DNA of 64,000 nucleotides from Chlorops oryzae. Taxonomy: Eukaryota; Arthropoda; Insecta; Diptera; Chloropidae. Location: the NCBI GenBank assembly GCA_020466095.1, contig CM035808.1, positions 81,632,779 to 81,696,778 on the forward strand, written 5' to 3'. This document shows positions 21,765 to 33,302 of the stretch, piece after piece. Made by a program: the position numbers and the translations under genes. Each line of letters starts with the position of its first letter. The first letter of the stretch is position 1. The notes below the pieces were generated by a model that saw nothing but the letters and a program-made list of their open reading frames with translations, was not told where the DNA came from and made no database searches.

Positions 21765-23250
21765 GGTTGAAGGCTTTATTGCAAGCAATATAAGGATGAA
21801 AATGAATATTTACAAAATGTAAAGGTTCTTTAAATTGTTGTTGAAATAATTTCATCGATAAGACGGCTGTTGAAAACTAACAGAAAGGTTGCGACTGGTG
21901 AGCCATACACAGAAAAACTGGCTACGAAAAATTCCAATTAATGGTGATTGTTAAACTCGATTCATTGGCATTTTAATTGTCACAATTAAAAATTTCAAAC
22001 AAATCACCAATTTCGGCAAAATTTTGTAATATGAATTATTAAACAAAGTTTTGTTTGACTGATTAGTCATATCAATCACCAAAAGTATTCACACTTAACA
22101 AAACTTTGTTTGATTGTTTTGTTGTATCAATTAATGAAAATATTCACACTCAACAAACATTTTCAATAAAGGATTTTTTCTATCAACAGCCAAAAGTATT
22201 CGCACTCAACAAATATATTCATCAACGGTTTGTTGTGTCAACAACCAAAAGTATTCGCATTCAACAAACATTTTCAATTAAGGATATGTTCTATCAACAA
22301 CCAAAAGTATTCATCCTCAACAAAACCTTGATTGCTTGTTTTGTTATATCAATTATTGAAAGTATTAGTGCATATAAATATTTTTCTAAAGTTCTCATTA
22401 GCTTTATGCGGACGTACGTACAAGAAGAGACAAAATAATCAAAAGCTGACATATGTTCATTAATCATGATGTTATAATTTATAATTATCGTCCGTAAACT
22501 GACTTTACAGACTCCAATTTTTATTATGGAATATGTAGATGAGGCAGTTTTTCCTTTTTTATTTATTTGAAATTTTTAGTTGATTTTTAATACCTTTGAT
22601 TGTTGATATTACAAATCAATAGTTGAAAATGTTTGTTGAATGCGAATACTTTTGGTTGTTGATACAACAAATCGTTAATTGAAATTTTTTGTTGAATGCG
22701 AATACTTTTGGTTGTTGATACAACAAATCGTTGATTGAAAATGTTTGTTGAATGCGAATACTTTTGGTTGTTGATACAACAAATCGTTGATTGAAAATGT
22801 TTGTTGAATGCGAATACTTTTGGTTGTTGATACAACAAATCGTTGATTGAATATATTTGTTGAGTGTGAATACTTTCATTAATTGTCCCAACCAAACGAT
22901 TTGTTTAATATAACAAAAAGTGTGATAGGCTGAGTTTTAACAACGAAATTGTTATATTGATTAAAAAATTGGTTGTATTTACGCACAAAAGATTTTCTGT
23001 GTAAGAGAGCTGCTGCTGACGAATGAAAAATGCTGCTGCTGTTTGTAGAGGAAAACGACTTAAGTCGACTGAGGAAGAAAGCGGCTAACGGCTGCAATGA
23101 TGCCTGCTGAATACTGAGATTATGAGCGGCGATTCCGTCTGACTTGAGCTTCTTTGAGCGGATAAAAGGACTAAAACTGACTGACTATAAGGAAAAACAG
23201 AACAGCTGTCATAAGCTATTTGACAGTTTGGGAAGACTAGGGTTGTCTTA
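21765..23250 (-). mobile_element. Probable 5' LTR of the gypsy-type element, split by a foldback
   Basis: Between the primer-site-like sequence (about 21,750) and about 23,250, the minus strand carries LTR-like, non-coding sequence ending GCAATAAAGCCTTCAACC before the primer site. The foldback at 21,907-23,002 interrupts it. The outer LTR edge is not defined. Confidence 0.35.
21907..23002. mobile_element. Foldback element with 56-bp tandem-repeat arms
   Basis: The ends ACACAGAAAA (21,907-21,916) and TTTTCTGTGT (22,993-23,002) are inverted. Each arm consists of about five tandem units. In the right arm (22,587-22,870) the period is 56 bp, measured at 22,651, 22,707, 22,763 and 22,819. The left arm (22,030-22,370) has the same units inverted and more diverged. 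A centre of about 210 bp (22,380-22,590) has no coding signal. Drosophila FB elements have this design. The open frames here come from the repeat alone. Confidence 0.75.
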
Positions 23251-23790
23251 GTTCACATTCATATTACATACATGTACACACAATTGACAAGCCAACAACT
23301 TAAATTATCGTTTTTGGAAGGGGCCTGCTAATCGGTGAGCTTTGTTTATTCAAAGTAAAAAAAAAATTTGAATCTTTCATAAAATTTTCCAAATTTCGAC
23401 TTTGAGCAACATTTTACACCATGCTTTTAACATTGTGTAAGTTCGTTTAGATGTCATATTTAACAACGATGTTATGCAAACAAAACTTTTTTTCTTAATT
23501 TTGATATACATAGTTAAAACCATATTTGAAAAAAAAAATCAGTTTTAAATATGCGGTGGTAGTAAAATATTCTTACGCAATTTTTACGATATTCTGACTT
23601 GATGGAAGTTTTTTTGATATTTTTCAATTTTTCACCTCACAAAAATTTACTGGGATCACCACTAGAATTAAAAGGGGGGTTTTAATGCAAGCCGGTGTAA
23701 TTATGCATTTATTCAAACATTAAATATTAAAGGTCTTGGAGTTATTGTTCAGCCATTGGTGCATCAATTGGAGTGGCAGCTTCAGAGAAC
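23251..23790. other. No recognised feature
   Basis: AT-rich with a weak purine tract (AAAAGGGGGG, about 23,670). Nothing else I can support. Confidence 0.35.
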
Positions 23791-24729
23791 TTATGTAATT
23801 TTATTTTTGTTCGACATCCTGACCATTGAGCAAATTCGGAAGGACACACCACAAAAATACCCACTAAGAGAAAGATGCTTGTTCTTAGTGTTGTTTATTC
23901 GATACCGAATTTTCTTAGAGCTACAAAGTTTCTTCTTAAGAAGGCCGAAAATAATGTCAACCGTAAGCTGCATCGAATATATCTTTTGCAAAATCGTGTT
24001 TGCTTCTGCATATTCCTAAGGTGCGAATTGCTATGACATTGTGTAACCAAAGAGCTTAGCAGCGAGTAAAAAGAAATGCCCGACATCCTCTGATTTCCAT
24101 CCAAGGAATGGTCTTTGGGTTTTGATATCTTTCAATTCCTTAAGACCTTCGAATCCTGAAAGCTTCCCGGAGTTCCTACTACGACATGCGTTGACGAGAA
24201 AAATAAACCTCACGATTTCTCCTAGGTTTTCTGCCAGTTTAATTTCGCTTCAATCTGTGAAGTCAATACAATGCGGAAAGTTGTCTAACGCCTTTACTTC
24301 AAGCTCCTGTTGCTCTGCTGCCTGATGCAAATATTTAAAGCCGGAAGCCTTTCTTAAAATTGCTCCGAAAGAACTTGGAATAAATTTGGCCAGCGCTCCG
24401 CCATCTCGAATTTCAAAAGATTTTGCAACTAAACGCACTTTCTCCCGAAGATTCTAACCGGTAAAAAAGGATATCGCTAAAGATCTACGGGCATTGGTTC
24501 GAAGTAAATTGGAGTGGTTAAATAAATATCATCGTGAACCACACTAACTAGATGTGTGAATTGGCTTTTGGTTATGCGTTTGCCAAGATCGTCCGCCATC
24601 GAAAGAGCAAAGGAAATTATTCCGCCAGTTCATCGATTTCGGCCCATTCAGTTCATATTCTCGGCGCCAAAAATTAATTGGAACAATGCTATTCAATAAC
24701 GCGTCAAATAAACTTGGCCGCTTTCTCAT
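23790..24729 (-). pseudogene. Unrecognised degraded coding sequence
   Basis: Several minus-strand frames follow each other in one direction and look less repetitive than noise. Examples are WRREYELNGPKSMNWRNNF (about 24,660), IRDGGALAKFIPSSFGAILR (about 24,410), VKALDNFPHCIDFTD (about 24,280) and LGWKSEDVGHFFLLAAKLF (about 24,090). They are separated by stops and shifts. I do not recognise the family. It could be an old element ORF or a host pseudogene. Confidence 0.25.
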
Positions 24730-24739
24730 TGAACAAAAA

Positions 24740-25420
24740 TATAAAGTTATACTTTTTTACCACTTTAAATTTCAAAACTATTCTTTTCTTAGCCGGTCAA
24801 AAGTGACATACTCGTATATTCGTAACTCACGCGACATGAAAGCAGACATTAAAACATAGTAAAAAATTACAGTTACAGCATATATAAGCGCAACAATATA
24901 CGGAAGCTATAAGTGCCCTAAGTTCATAACTGGCTAAACAAAAACCGTTTTAGAATTATAACACAAGTTTCCCAGAAGTTTCGACAAAATGGTTTGGTGT
25001 TCAGCATAAAGTAAGTCGTTAAAAAATGAGAATTAAAACTTCATCTATTAGAGTATTCTAGTAGAAAAAAAAAGTTTTTAAGTTGTAGTTGACGTATTCA
25101 GCAAAAGTTACATATGGCTTCCTAGTGTGCCTTTTTAAGAACATTTAAACATTTAGTTATTTAGAATAAGGAACTAAGAACTCCATATCCCACAACACAT
25201 CGCTGTGGATCTTGTTGGTAAGTCGCCTGTCTACTTGGTGCAATATAACCGTCAAATACTTTGCGACGGCGATTGTCCTGCTGCGGCAGCCCACCGTCGA
25301 AAAGTACGCCAAAACCTTAACCATTATTTAGAATTAAGATTTGCTTGCTTATTTGTAAATTCCTATTTAAGGAACATTAAATAGAAGTATGGAAAGTTAA
25401 AACACAAAAGGTTTCCTTAC
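24740..25420. other. No recognised feature
   Basis: Nothing I can support. I looked for further exons of the Ig gene here and found none. Confidence 0.35.
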
Positions 25421-25591
25421 CAAATGTTTTTATATTGAGCGGTGATAGAGCTGTGTTTTCTACAGAGCCGTTAAATATCCAACTGAAATTCAGTTTAGAG
25501 GGGAAAGCATCCACCAAACACTTGATATTTTTGCTTTCGTGCTTTGATATGCTAAAAATAGTTTGCTGGTTTTCAAGACATTTTGGCGCAT
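25421..25591 (-). CDS. Exon of an Ig-superfamily (sidestep-like) gene
   Basis: A 171-bp exon bounded by GCCTTTCAG at its 5' side and G|GTAAGG at its 3' side, phase 1 at both ends, so it is symmetric as Ig exons usually are. It encodes APKCLENQQTIFSISKHESK then NIKCLVDAFPSKLNFSWIFN, followed by GSVEN. The 'C.VDA.P..L.F.W.FN.S.E' pattern is the first half of an Ig domain (B-strand Cys, C-strand Trp) as in fly sidestep-family cell-surface receptors. The F-strand half must lie on another exon, which I did not find in the window. There are no stops and no decay, so it looks like functional host sequence. The gene would encode an extracellular adhesion or guidance protein; the family name is inference. 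Confidence 0.55.
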
Positions 25592-25599
25592 CTGAAAGG

Positions 25600-26970
25600 C
25601 AAAAGATTAAATCCGTTAGAGCTTTTTGGCTTAGGGCTTGAAATAATGACACTAGCTGCAATTTATAATGTTTCATTACTCTTAAATTTTGAAAACACCA
25701 CAATAAGAAAGTCTTTATATATGTAAAAGTTTTGGTATAATAATTCTTAAAGAAAATTTTTTTTGTTGGTTTTGCTGTTTCTGAACGCATATCGGCAATA
25801 ATTCCTACTGAATGAACGATCATGAAAAGGCTATGATCACCTTGCGAATAATCCATAAATGTTAAGTTTTTCGACTAGTGTGTAAATGACAACACACTTC
25901 AATGATGGTTCAAAAATAAATGATATTTAAAATCATTCAAAAATTGCTTATAACTTGTGGTGAACACAGAAGGGTGGTATAAATTTTAAAAAAAATGGTA
26001 AAATAAATGTCAAGCCGAGTATAAAATTATGAAACTAAATAAGAAACTATGTGATTTTTCAACATCCACCCGACATTTATGGGGTGTGCATTTAGTTGTC
26101 TTTTATTGGTTGGGATACGACACTATGTATTGGTCTACAAATTATACCAATTAAAGGTAAATGTTGTGGAGGTATACGAACATCATGGTTGACCATTTTT
26201 TTTTATCGATCTGAACATCAACGGATTGCTTGTGCCATTGGGCTCCTTGTAAGAAGTTGGGCCCATATTCATGGCTCCACAGCTCCCAAATTCATTGCTA
26301 AAATAATGTAATCTTACGCCACTGCGTCAAAAATGAAACATTCTTTTTTCTGATAGGCTGGTCCGGGACTGACAAGTGTTGCGCACTAAGAAGAAAATTT
26401 GCAGTTCTTAGGGCCTCACCGCTATTCGGATCATCGAATACTGGGAAGATCGTTTTGGAGTTAAAGATGCCCACAACTGCGATGATGACAGTTTATAGTT
26501 TCTTAAAAGTTTAGCCGGTGCTGATGATATTTCAAGTCAAAAGCAATGTTGCGGATTTTATCAGATTCTCCCGCAACCCACAGAAGTGCGGTCAACGAGG
26601 GGCGATTCGGTCAGTTGTGAATCAGCACCGACAAAATTGGTGGAATTGCCTTAAAAAAATACGCTGAGGTACACATCTTCTTCGGGTGAATGTGTTTAAC
26701 GAAAGCAAAATGTTTTAAGAAGACAGGTCGTATTTTTACAAGTTAAAAATGCGAGACCCTTGTTCGAAACAAGTTAAATAATGCGACTTGTGTTTTGTAG
26801 AGATGCCTGCTACAAATGCGATGTACAGTTCGGAACGAGCCACAGAAATCGACATATCATGATCAGCTATGCCCACCATTGGATTGAAATCTTGCGTGTG
26901 TGGGGGCGAAATGCACTTAACAAAATTTTAGGCGTATTAACTTAATAGAACGAAGCAAAGAAGCAACTAC
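25600..26970. other. No recognised feature; presumed intron or intergenic DNA
   Basis: Only short frames. If the Ig exon is real, this may be its upstream intron on the minus strand. Confidence 0.35.
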
Positions 26971-26984
26971 GTTTCTACATAGTC

Positions 26985-27223
26985 CTAGGTAGGTAGGTTG
27001 AAGTGGTTGCCACTTAGGCCGTTAATCGCCCCATTGTGATACCATGGAGGTTTTCTTGTGTTTGTGTGAGTGTATATGTCTTATTATGTAGTGTGCCCCT
27101 AACATGCGATTTTTGAAAAACCAGTGCAAGGCTTGGACATTACCCTCCGTTTCGCCTGTGCCGGGAATCGAACCTCGGACCCTGGGATCAAGAGCATAGC
27201 ACGCATCCCCTACGCTATCCCTG
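26985..27223 (-). mobile_element. tRNA-derived SINE
   Basis: The minus strand starts near 27,223 with a pol III A box TAGCGTAGGGG (27,217-27,207) and a perfect B box GGTTCGATTCC (27,174-27,164), 32 bp apart. A non-tRNA body follows (about 27,150-26,985) with TAGGTAGGT repeats at the end. The head does not fold into a full tRNA, so this is a SINE and not a tRNA gene. Confidence 0.7.
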
Positions 27224-27627
27224 TTAAAAAATTGAAAAATAAAGTTTTTGTAAAGGCAATGAGTTTGTAACTGATTGAGGGTCGTGTTGTTGTGGGCAGA
27301 GGCGGTTCAACACGTCGCATAGCGGCTAGTTCGCCGTGTTTGTGTCTAGGCTTTTGCCACCCCGCACACCAACCCAATTAATTAACAAAGAAATGTGTCG
27401 AAAATGTGGATTCAAAAGAAAGAAAAACAAATATTTCAGAATGAAAGTTGAGCTAAGGAAAATCAAAGTGAAAGGAAAGAAAAGGAAGAGAGTAAAAATA
27501 CACAAATACCTTAATCGTCCAATCTAAAAATGCACACCCTTATCCTCGCAGAACAATCTAACGCATTCGTTTATTCATACAACACACACTTCTCATACCA
27601 TCCTCACACATTCGCTCATTCATACTA

Positions 27628-27764
27628 CTATCCCACTAGAAAAAGTACCGCCCGTCTATCATTCCGCCTAATGTCTCTGTTCGAAGCCAGCAGCAGCGCA
27701 CCCACTGTGTACATTACTGCGGTACCCAGTCCGATGAGAACGCCACACAGTGTCACTCTTTCGG
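27628..27764 (-). CDS. Terminal exon of an unknown membrane protein gene
   Basis: An acceptor ATCATTTTTAG precedes 27,764. The frame encodes ERVTLCGVLIGLGTAVMYTV then GALLLASNRDIRRNDRRAVL, followed by FLVG and a TAG at 27,630-27,628. A hydrophobic segment of about 22 residues followed by a basic stretch suggests the last membrane pass with a cytoplasmic tail. A canonical AATAAA lies about 53 bp past the stop (27,575-27,570). GC-rich codons set it apart from the surroundings. It is on the same strand as the Ig exon but upstream of it, so it should end a different gene. Function unknown. Confidence 0.4.
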
Positions 27765-27959
27765 CTAAAAATGATAAAAATCAAAAGTATCCGTTTGAAA
27801 ATTTCTTAATAATAATTTTAGTAATTAAAAAAAATTTTTTCATTAAATTTAACAAGTTTATTGTGGAAATAAACAATTTTGAGAACAATTTATCCAAGCC
27901 CATTAGGTTGTTTGTTTTTATTTTTTAATATTCTTTCATAAACCATAATTTTTACTGTC

Positions 27960-28240
27960 GAACTCTATTAAAGTAAAAGATTTATTTACTGTTTGGAAAG
28001 ACAATGAGACGGCTTCAAGAGATACTAAATTAACAGAAATGGCCAATTTCTTAAAAAGAGGAGCTCCTTTTAAATTAAATGAACAACTTTTGAAAGAGAA
28101 TCTCAATATTTTGATATTCAAATTTCAAATAAAATGGCAAGAGGTCAGTAGGGAACTTCATACATTCGAAATGAAATACAGTTCATTTTTGGATTCCGAA
28201 TTCGATATTCAAAAGTTTAACGATAGTAAGACAATGCTAC
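27960..28240 (+). pseudogene. RAG1/Transib-like transposase remnant, copy 2, N-terminal part
   Basis: The frame reads MANFLKRGAPFKLNEQLLKE, then FKFQIKWQEVSRELHTFEMK and YSSFLDSEFD. The 'KW......R....F...Y..WL...' layout is what I recall for the N-terminal region of the same arthropod family as the 11.8-13.0 kb fragment. Interrupted on its right by the MITE at 28,271. I cannot confirm the assignment without a search. Confidence 0.35.
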
Positions 28241-28270
28241 AGCGTTTCGACACTTTTTTTCAAATTGGTT

Positions 28271-28850
28271 TTTTTATGTTAGCTTAGGGCTTTCTCGTTC
28301 CAAAAAGGTCATTGGTTTGATGGATTTAAGTAGCGTTTCCGAGATATGGCTCAAAATGTGAAAAAAGTCAATTTTCTCTACTTTTCCCCATATTAAGGCC
28401 CATAACTCAATTATCGTATAAGATAGCTAAGCTCATAGACCCAATTTGAAAAGGTGGAGGCCGTGCGCAAGTTTAAAGTGCCTAAACGCCAGCCTACAAC
28501 TCTAATTGTGGCTCCTTGGTACAGTACTAAATACCCACGTTTTAAAAAAATAAAAATGCAGTTTCTTGCTTATAAATTTCACATTTGTCATCCGATCATG
28601 TTTGTTACGATTCTTGCAAAAACTGGTATGCCTAATATTGGGATAATTCGCACTGCTTGGTAAGAATTTGCTCGAAAATTGAGTGAAAAAAAGTGAAAAT
28701 ATGAGCAAAAAATGGCCTTTCTGATTTCATAGGAGCCACAATTATAGTCATAGACTTTTTTCACAATGTGGGCCATATCTCGGAAACGTTACTTAAATCA
28801 ATGAAACCAATGACCTTTTTGGAATGAGGGAGCCCTAAGCTAACATAAAA
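28271..28850. mobile_element. MITE with long terminal inverted repeats (about 90 bp)
   Basis: The left end TTTTATGTTAGCTTAGGGCT continues through TTCCAAAAAGGTCATTGGTT and CGTTTCCGAGATATGGC. The right end is the inverse with few changes. Total about 580 bp and non-coding. It separates two parts of the RAG1-like remnant. The TSD is unclear because the flanks are T-rich. Confidence 0.75.
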
Positions 28851-28929
28851 TAACCATTAGAAAAAAAATAGTATGAAAAAAAATTTTTTTTTGCGTTGTG
28901 TAATATAAGTCATTGAAACAGTATGAAGA

Positions 28930-29872
28930 AATTGTTTTTTCATTTTAGAGCCAACTGTGACCGCATGTAATGCGGATGATGGGGAAGTAAGTCTGGTAAA
29001 CGAATTACTCGTAGGTTTAATCTCACTTATGTTAATATAATTTATAGAAACCAAGTACAAGTAAAGGTCGGCCTTCAATTTGTTTTGAAGTAGCTTCTGA
29101 AAGAAGTAAACGGAGAAAAGTAAATGAGGTCATTCATTCTGTTCTTCCGAATGCAATTAAGAGACCTGCTACAATTTGAAATAAAAAATAACTTGCTGGA
29201 AAAAGGTCTTTGCCTGTTCAAAAAGCTATTGCTTTATATAATACTTCGATTTGAAACTCTCAGTTCGAAAATAGTATCTGTTGCGATCCGCTGTAATGCA
29301 TGCCACAAAGAATTTTTTCCTACCTACATCACTACAAAAAGTGCCATGGATGACTCTCATCCAAAACCTATAGTAATATCAAAGGTGTCTGCATTAACAA
29401 ACAGCAATTTAAAAAAGAAGGCGAAAGTGACGAATTTATTTTTTTCGTGGCTTCGGTTCTACTAAAAATGATCAGAGCTAGCACTCAACAATCGACTTGG
29501 CTTAACAAAACACCTTCATCGCCGCTTTTTTGTAGACTAATTAAAGAAAATCCAGAATTGATTCGAAAAGCCGAAAAGGATTTAGCGAACCAAATAGAAC
29601 GCGTGAACACGACATCTTTCGATGTTAACAACTGTAAAGTTAACGTGTCCTTTCAAATGCATCTTACGATGATCGGTGGAGCAGTTGTTAATGTACTGAG
29701 CGCAACTAAGGCATCAAATAGTTGTTACCGTTGTGGCGTAACTCCAATTCTGATGAATAGTTTTAATGCATTTAACAGAACAATCAAAGATGAATTTACC
29801 AAATACGGCTTATCGACACTACACGCTTCGATAAAATCTTTTGAATGCCTTTTGCACATTGCCTATAGGCTG
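28930..29872 (+). pseudogene. RAG1/Transib-like transposase remnant, copy 2, main part
   Basis: The parts in order are as follows. GRPSICFEVASERSKRRKV (about 29,070-29,126) matches a 'GRP...FE..SERSKRRK' motif. A degraded 'LS..QY.L.R......FFPTY' stretch follows (about 29,270-29,330). Then FCRLIKENPELIRKAEKDLA (from 29,527), and a zinc-binding pair CYRCGVTP (about 29,728). Last is YGLSTLHASIKSFECLLHIA (about 29,803-29,862). The C-x2-C element followed by a '(S)PLHASI..FE..LH' helix resembles the RAG1 core (CTLC... then NPYHESVEELRDRV). The C-terminal catalytic part is missing because LTR element A inserted at 29,873. Several frameshifts make it dead. Confidence 0.5.
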
Positions 29873-30647
29873 TGTTGTGAGTCTCTCCCAAACTCACATG
29901 TGGTCACCTTAAAACCGAAAGCAAAAGGCAGTGACCCGCATTTATGAATTTCTACTTCAAGGTGATTCCATGCTTCTCAAAAACACTGTCCAGCGTAAAT
30001 TGCTGACGAATGCAAACATGCAGTCGGCCGCCGGTAACAACAACATTACCGGCACAGTATAAGCACGATTGACCAACATCAGCACTAGCACAGCGAATGC
30101 ACAATTGCAATCCGATCGCTGGCAACAACAACAACAACAACAACTACACTAAGTGAACGGAAGTAAAAGCAACAACAACAGTATGGCAATGTTGGTACAA
30201 TTGCAGGTGAAAGTCTCGGTCAAGCTTATGCAAAATGTTCCGGAAGAATCGACGACGATCGCTGACAATGGGAATTCTGATACTGCAAGATCAGCAATAT
30301 TAATCTATATAAACGGAGCTTCGATGACTGGAAGGGGTCTTCTGCGAGCGTACTCACCAAAGGGCCACGACGGAGAAGTTAATAGAGTAGTCTTTTAAAT
30401 AATAACCGAAAACTTGTATTTAATTTGAATTAAATAAAAGGATAATTAATTTAAATCCTTTGTGTTCCTTTTTATTTGTTTAAAGGACCCCGTTTTATCC
30501 TAAGGTGTACTTGCCTGACGTGCGTACCTACCCAAGTGCCACGGCGTTAGGTAATTGCACCGTAGGATACAACATTTATGGCGCAGCCGGTATTCGACTG
30601 ACTTTCAGTTGGATACGAACACAGTTTTATTAAAGTGCTTGAAAAAA

Positions 30648-31030
30648 TTATTTATCGTATGCAATCAATAAGTTGGAACTTTGCAAGTTTTGAACAGTGT
30701 ATTTACATTACCAACTTTAAAATTGCATGAACGATTGTGATTTTAAGAACAGATTATATTCCGATATATCTGACCTAAAAGAGCTTAAATAAAACTGAAA
30801 TTAAATTATCTTGTTTGAGGATATCAAGGCTTTCAAGAAATTATTTATCGTGTGCAATCAATAAGTTGGAACTTTGCAAGTTTTGAACAGTGTATTTACA
30901 TTACCAATTTTAAAATTGCTTGAGCGATAGGAATTTTTAAGAATAGATTATATATCGATATATCTGATCTGAAAGAGCTTGAACAAAACTAAAATTTAAA
31001 ATTTTAAAGAATACCAATACTTTCAAAATA
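30648..31030 (+). repeat. Tandem duplication in the leader of element A
   Basis: Two copies of a 193-bp unit beginning TTATTTATCG (30,648 and 30,841), with AGTTGGAACTTTGCAAGTTT in each. It lies between the primer site and the first ORF. Element B has a tandem duplication of different sequence at the same place. Confidence 0.85.
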
Positions 31031-31370
31031 AATATCCTTATAAAAAGTGAAAATAAGTTTCTTTTAAATAATTTACAACGGTAGCTGTCCAACGTAGAAT
31101 AAATAAAAATAAAATGGTAAGTACAAAAAACCTTAAATAAAAAATTTTTCGCCCAGAGTCCTTACTGTTACCGATGAATTGCAATAAGAATTGCTCGGTT
31201 ACTCGCATATTTTGAGGAAAATGAGTCATTTAGAGAAAAAACGGCATAATAAATTGAGTAAACGGTTTTGTAATCATAGTCAAAATGCAGTTCGAAGTGA
31301 AAAGCCACTTAGATACCAATTATCTACGCAAATTTATATAGTAGAATTAGTATTAATTGATCTGAAATAA

Positions 31371-33079
31371 AATGTCATTTTTCATAAAATCAGAAGGACA
31401 TAAGACCTTCTTTGAAGATTTAGATAGGCCCCGAGTAAAGAATATAGAAAGTAAAAAGGAAAATCTGTTGAAACTTAAGAAAGATTTTCGAAATTTTGGA
31501 GTCGAAGACGAAATTAACTTAGAGTTTGTAAAGTTCTTAGATGATGTAGAGGAGAAACAGATTACTATAAATGGCAAGAATTTTGAAAAAGAAAAACAGA
31601 TCACATGTATAAAAATAGACAGTAAAAAAGATTGTTTATTGAACAAGCAAAAACAAAGGACTCATTTCAACGACAATGTCGTGGTTCACTTTTACGAAAG
31701 TGATATACCAGTTATGAACAGAGAAGTCGGAACTTCAAAAATTTTGAAACCATAAAAATTAGATGAACAAGCACATTTAATAACTTATTTTCATTCTCAA
31801 AAAGTAGAAAGATTAAGTGAGAAAACTGCTGAAATTGCAAAAAGTAAAAACGAAGATAAGAACCAGTTTTGGTTTTATTTTTATCCTTTGTGTACATATC
31901 TTCGAAATTTTAAAGGAATATTTATTTAGTTTGAGCAATGAAATAAGAAAATGGTTAAATAGCCAAAATAAAGAACCTTGTATGAACCTGATTAGACATA
32001 GCCCCCAAACTTTCGAAACACAATGTTCCAGTTCAGTGTCGGACGACGCGTTTGTAGTTTTTCCTTGTGGACAAGCAGTAAACAAGGAGCTAAGCCTGTT
32101 AGTGGACACTGGCGCTGACACAAGTTTGATTAAATGGGAGGCGCTAAATAATGCAAAAGAAGTAAATGATTTTGAAACGAGGAGTTTAGTGGGAGCCTTC
32201 GGAGGCAATGTTAAAAGTAAAAGAATAGTAGAAATGATATATTCCGATTTTAAAAAGTTAAAGTTTATGTTCCATGTTTTACCCAGAGGAAGTAAAATTC
32301 CGGGAGATGGGCTAATAGACAGAGATGAGCTCTGTAATAGGTCCTTTATAGACATCATTAATTAGAATATCTCATTCCATGAGAAATAGTTTTTCATAAA
32401 AAAGAAATTATGCCAATTTTTCGTGAAAGGAATAATTACAGATATTCTAAGAGGAAAGGGCTATGTGCCCGTGTTAAACGCAAATAACACAGACATTCGA
32501 ATAGAACCTTTTGAGTAAGAATATGATTGTGGCACAGAATTTGAGCATTTAGGGATTCCGAACATAAATCAGTTGCAGAAAGGAGATACTGAAGATAAAC
32601 GGTTTGACCTTTTGATGAACTCAGTGAACCTTAACCGAGAGGAAGTAGGTACAGTCAATTTACAAAAAAAAAAAAATATTAATGATAAAAAGGGACTATC
32701 TAGCGGTGGGGATGTTGTGAATAAAAAGTCGAATGTATTGGATTACGACTTCGACGAGGAGTTCGAGGGTAATTTTTGTGGTAAAAATAGTAATAAAGAA
32801 GATGAATTCGACAAGGAAGTCGAGAATAATTCTTGTGGTACTATAAAAGATGGTACTAATGGTAATAAAGAAGTAGCTGAAGATATTTTGAAAGGAAACC
32901 CACCAGATAGAGATAGAAATCCCCATGAGAAGGTATCAGTTAAAAAAGTAAACCTAAATAAAAAATCAGCGGTTAGAGAGCTGACGTTGTACGAGTATTT
33001 CAAAAGTCCGAATGTAATGCAAATATCAATTCAAAAGTTTTTCTCCATTGTAAAAGTATCTGTTTCTCAAACAAAGTAA
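31371..33079 (+). pseudogene. Element A: protease region and family-specific tail, no RT
   Basis: Three open pieces. 31,371-31,755 starts ATG, is lysine-rich and charged, and lies before the protease domain. 31,930-32,365 contains VSDDAFVVFPCGQAVNKEL and the active site LLVDTGADTSLIK (about 32,096-32,135), a retroviral-type aspartic protease. 32,573-33,079 is acidic and ends VRELTLYEYFKSPNVMQISI. The last piece aligns with FIDMSAIFNNPNVIKEV in element B. No RT, RNase H or integrase motif occurs between the protease and the tail. Gag zinc knuckles are absent in this copy, so the gag is deleted. Stops and shifts make it inactive. Confidence 0.65.
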
Positions 33080-33283
33080 ATCTAAATTAAAATTATTGCT
33101 TATTAAGATAAAACATGCAAGAGATTTAAAAGATCTAGACAAATTTTTCGTCCATAACTACAATGTGCCGTAGCTTTATTAAAAATTCAAAATACTGTCC
33201 CAAAAACATAGGTTCATCTCGACTAAAACTAGAGCTGACTGTTTTTATATCTAATCATTACTGTCACAAAAAATTTCTTTTTA

Positions 33284-33302
33284 ATATCGCTTGCTGCGAT
33301 GT
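33284..33302 (+). ncRNA. Conserved hairpin of the A/B/C family (A copy)
   Basis: ATATCGC-TTGCT-GCGATGT folds with a T·G wobble. B and C have the same hairpin at the same place, each followed by AAATAAG. The role is unknown; it could be an RNA signal. Confidence 0.5.

Noticed and set aside
22587..22870. Regular repeats that might suggest a CRISPR array
   Set aside because: The units are directly adjacent with no spacers, and the genome is eukaryotic.
22106..22895. ORFs with repeated NNQKYSHSTN / QQPKVFAFNK text
   Set aside because: Product of the 56-bp tandem repeat being free of stops in several frames on both strands; not genes.
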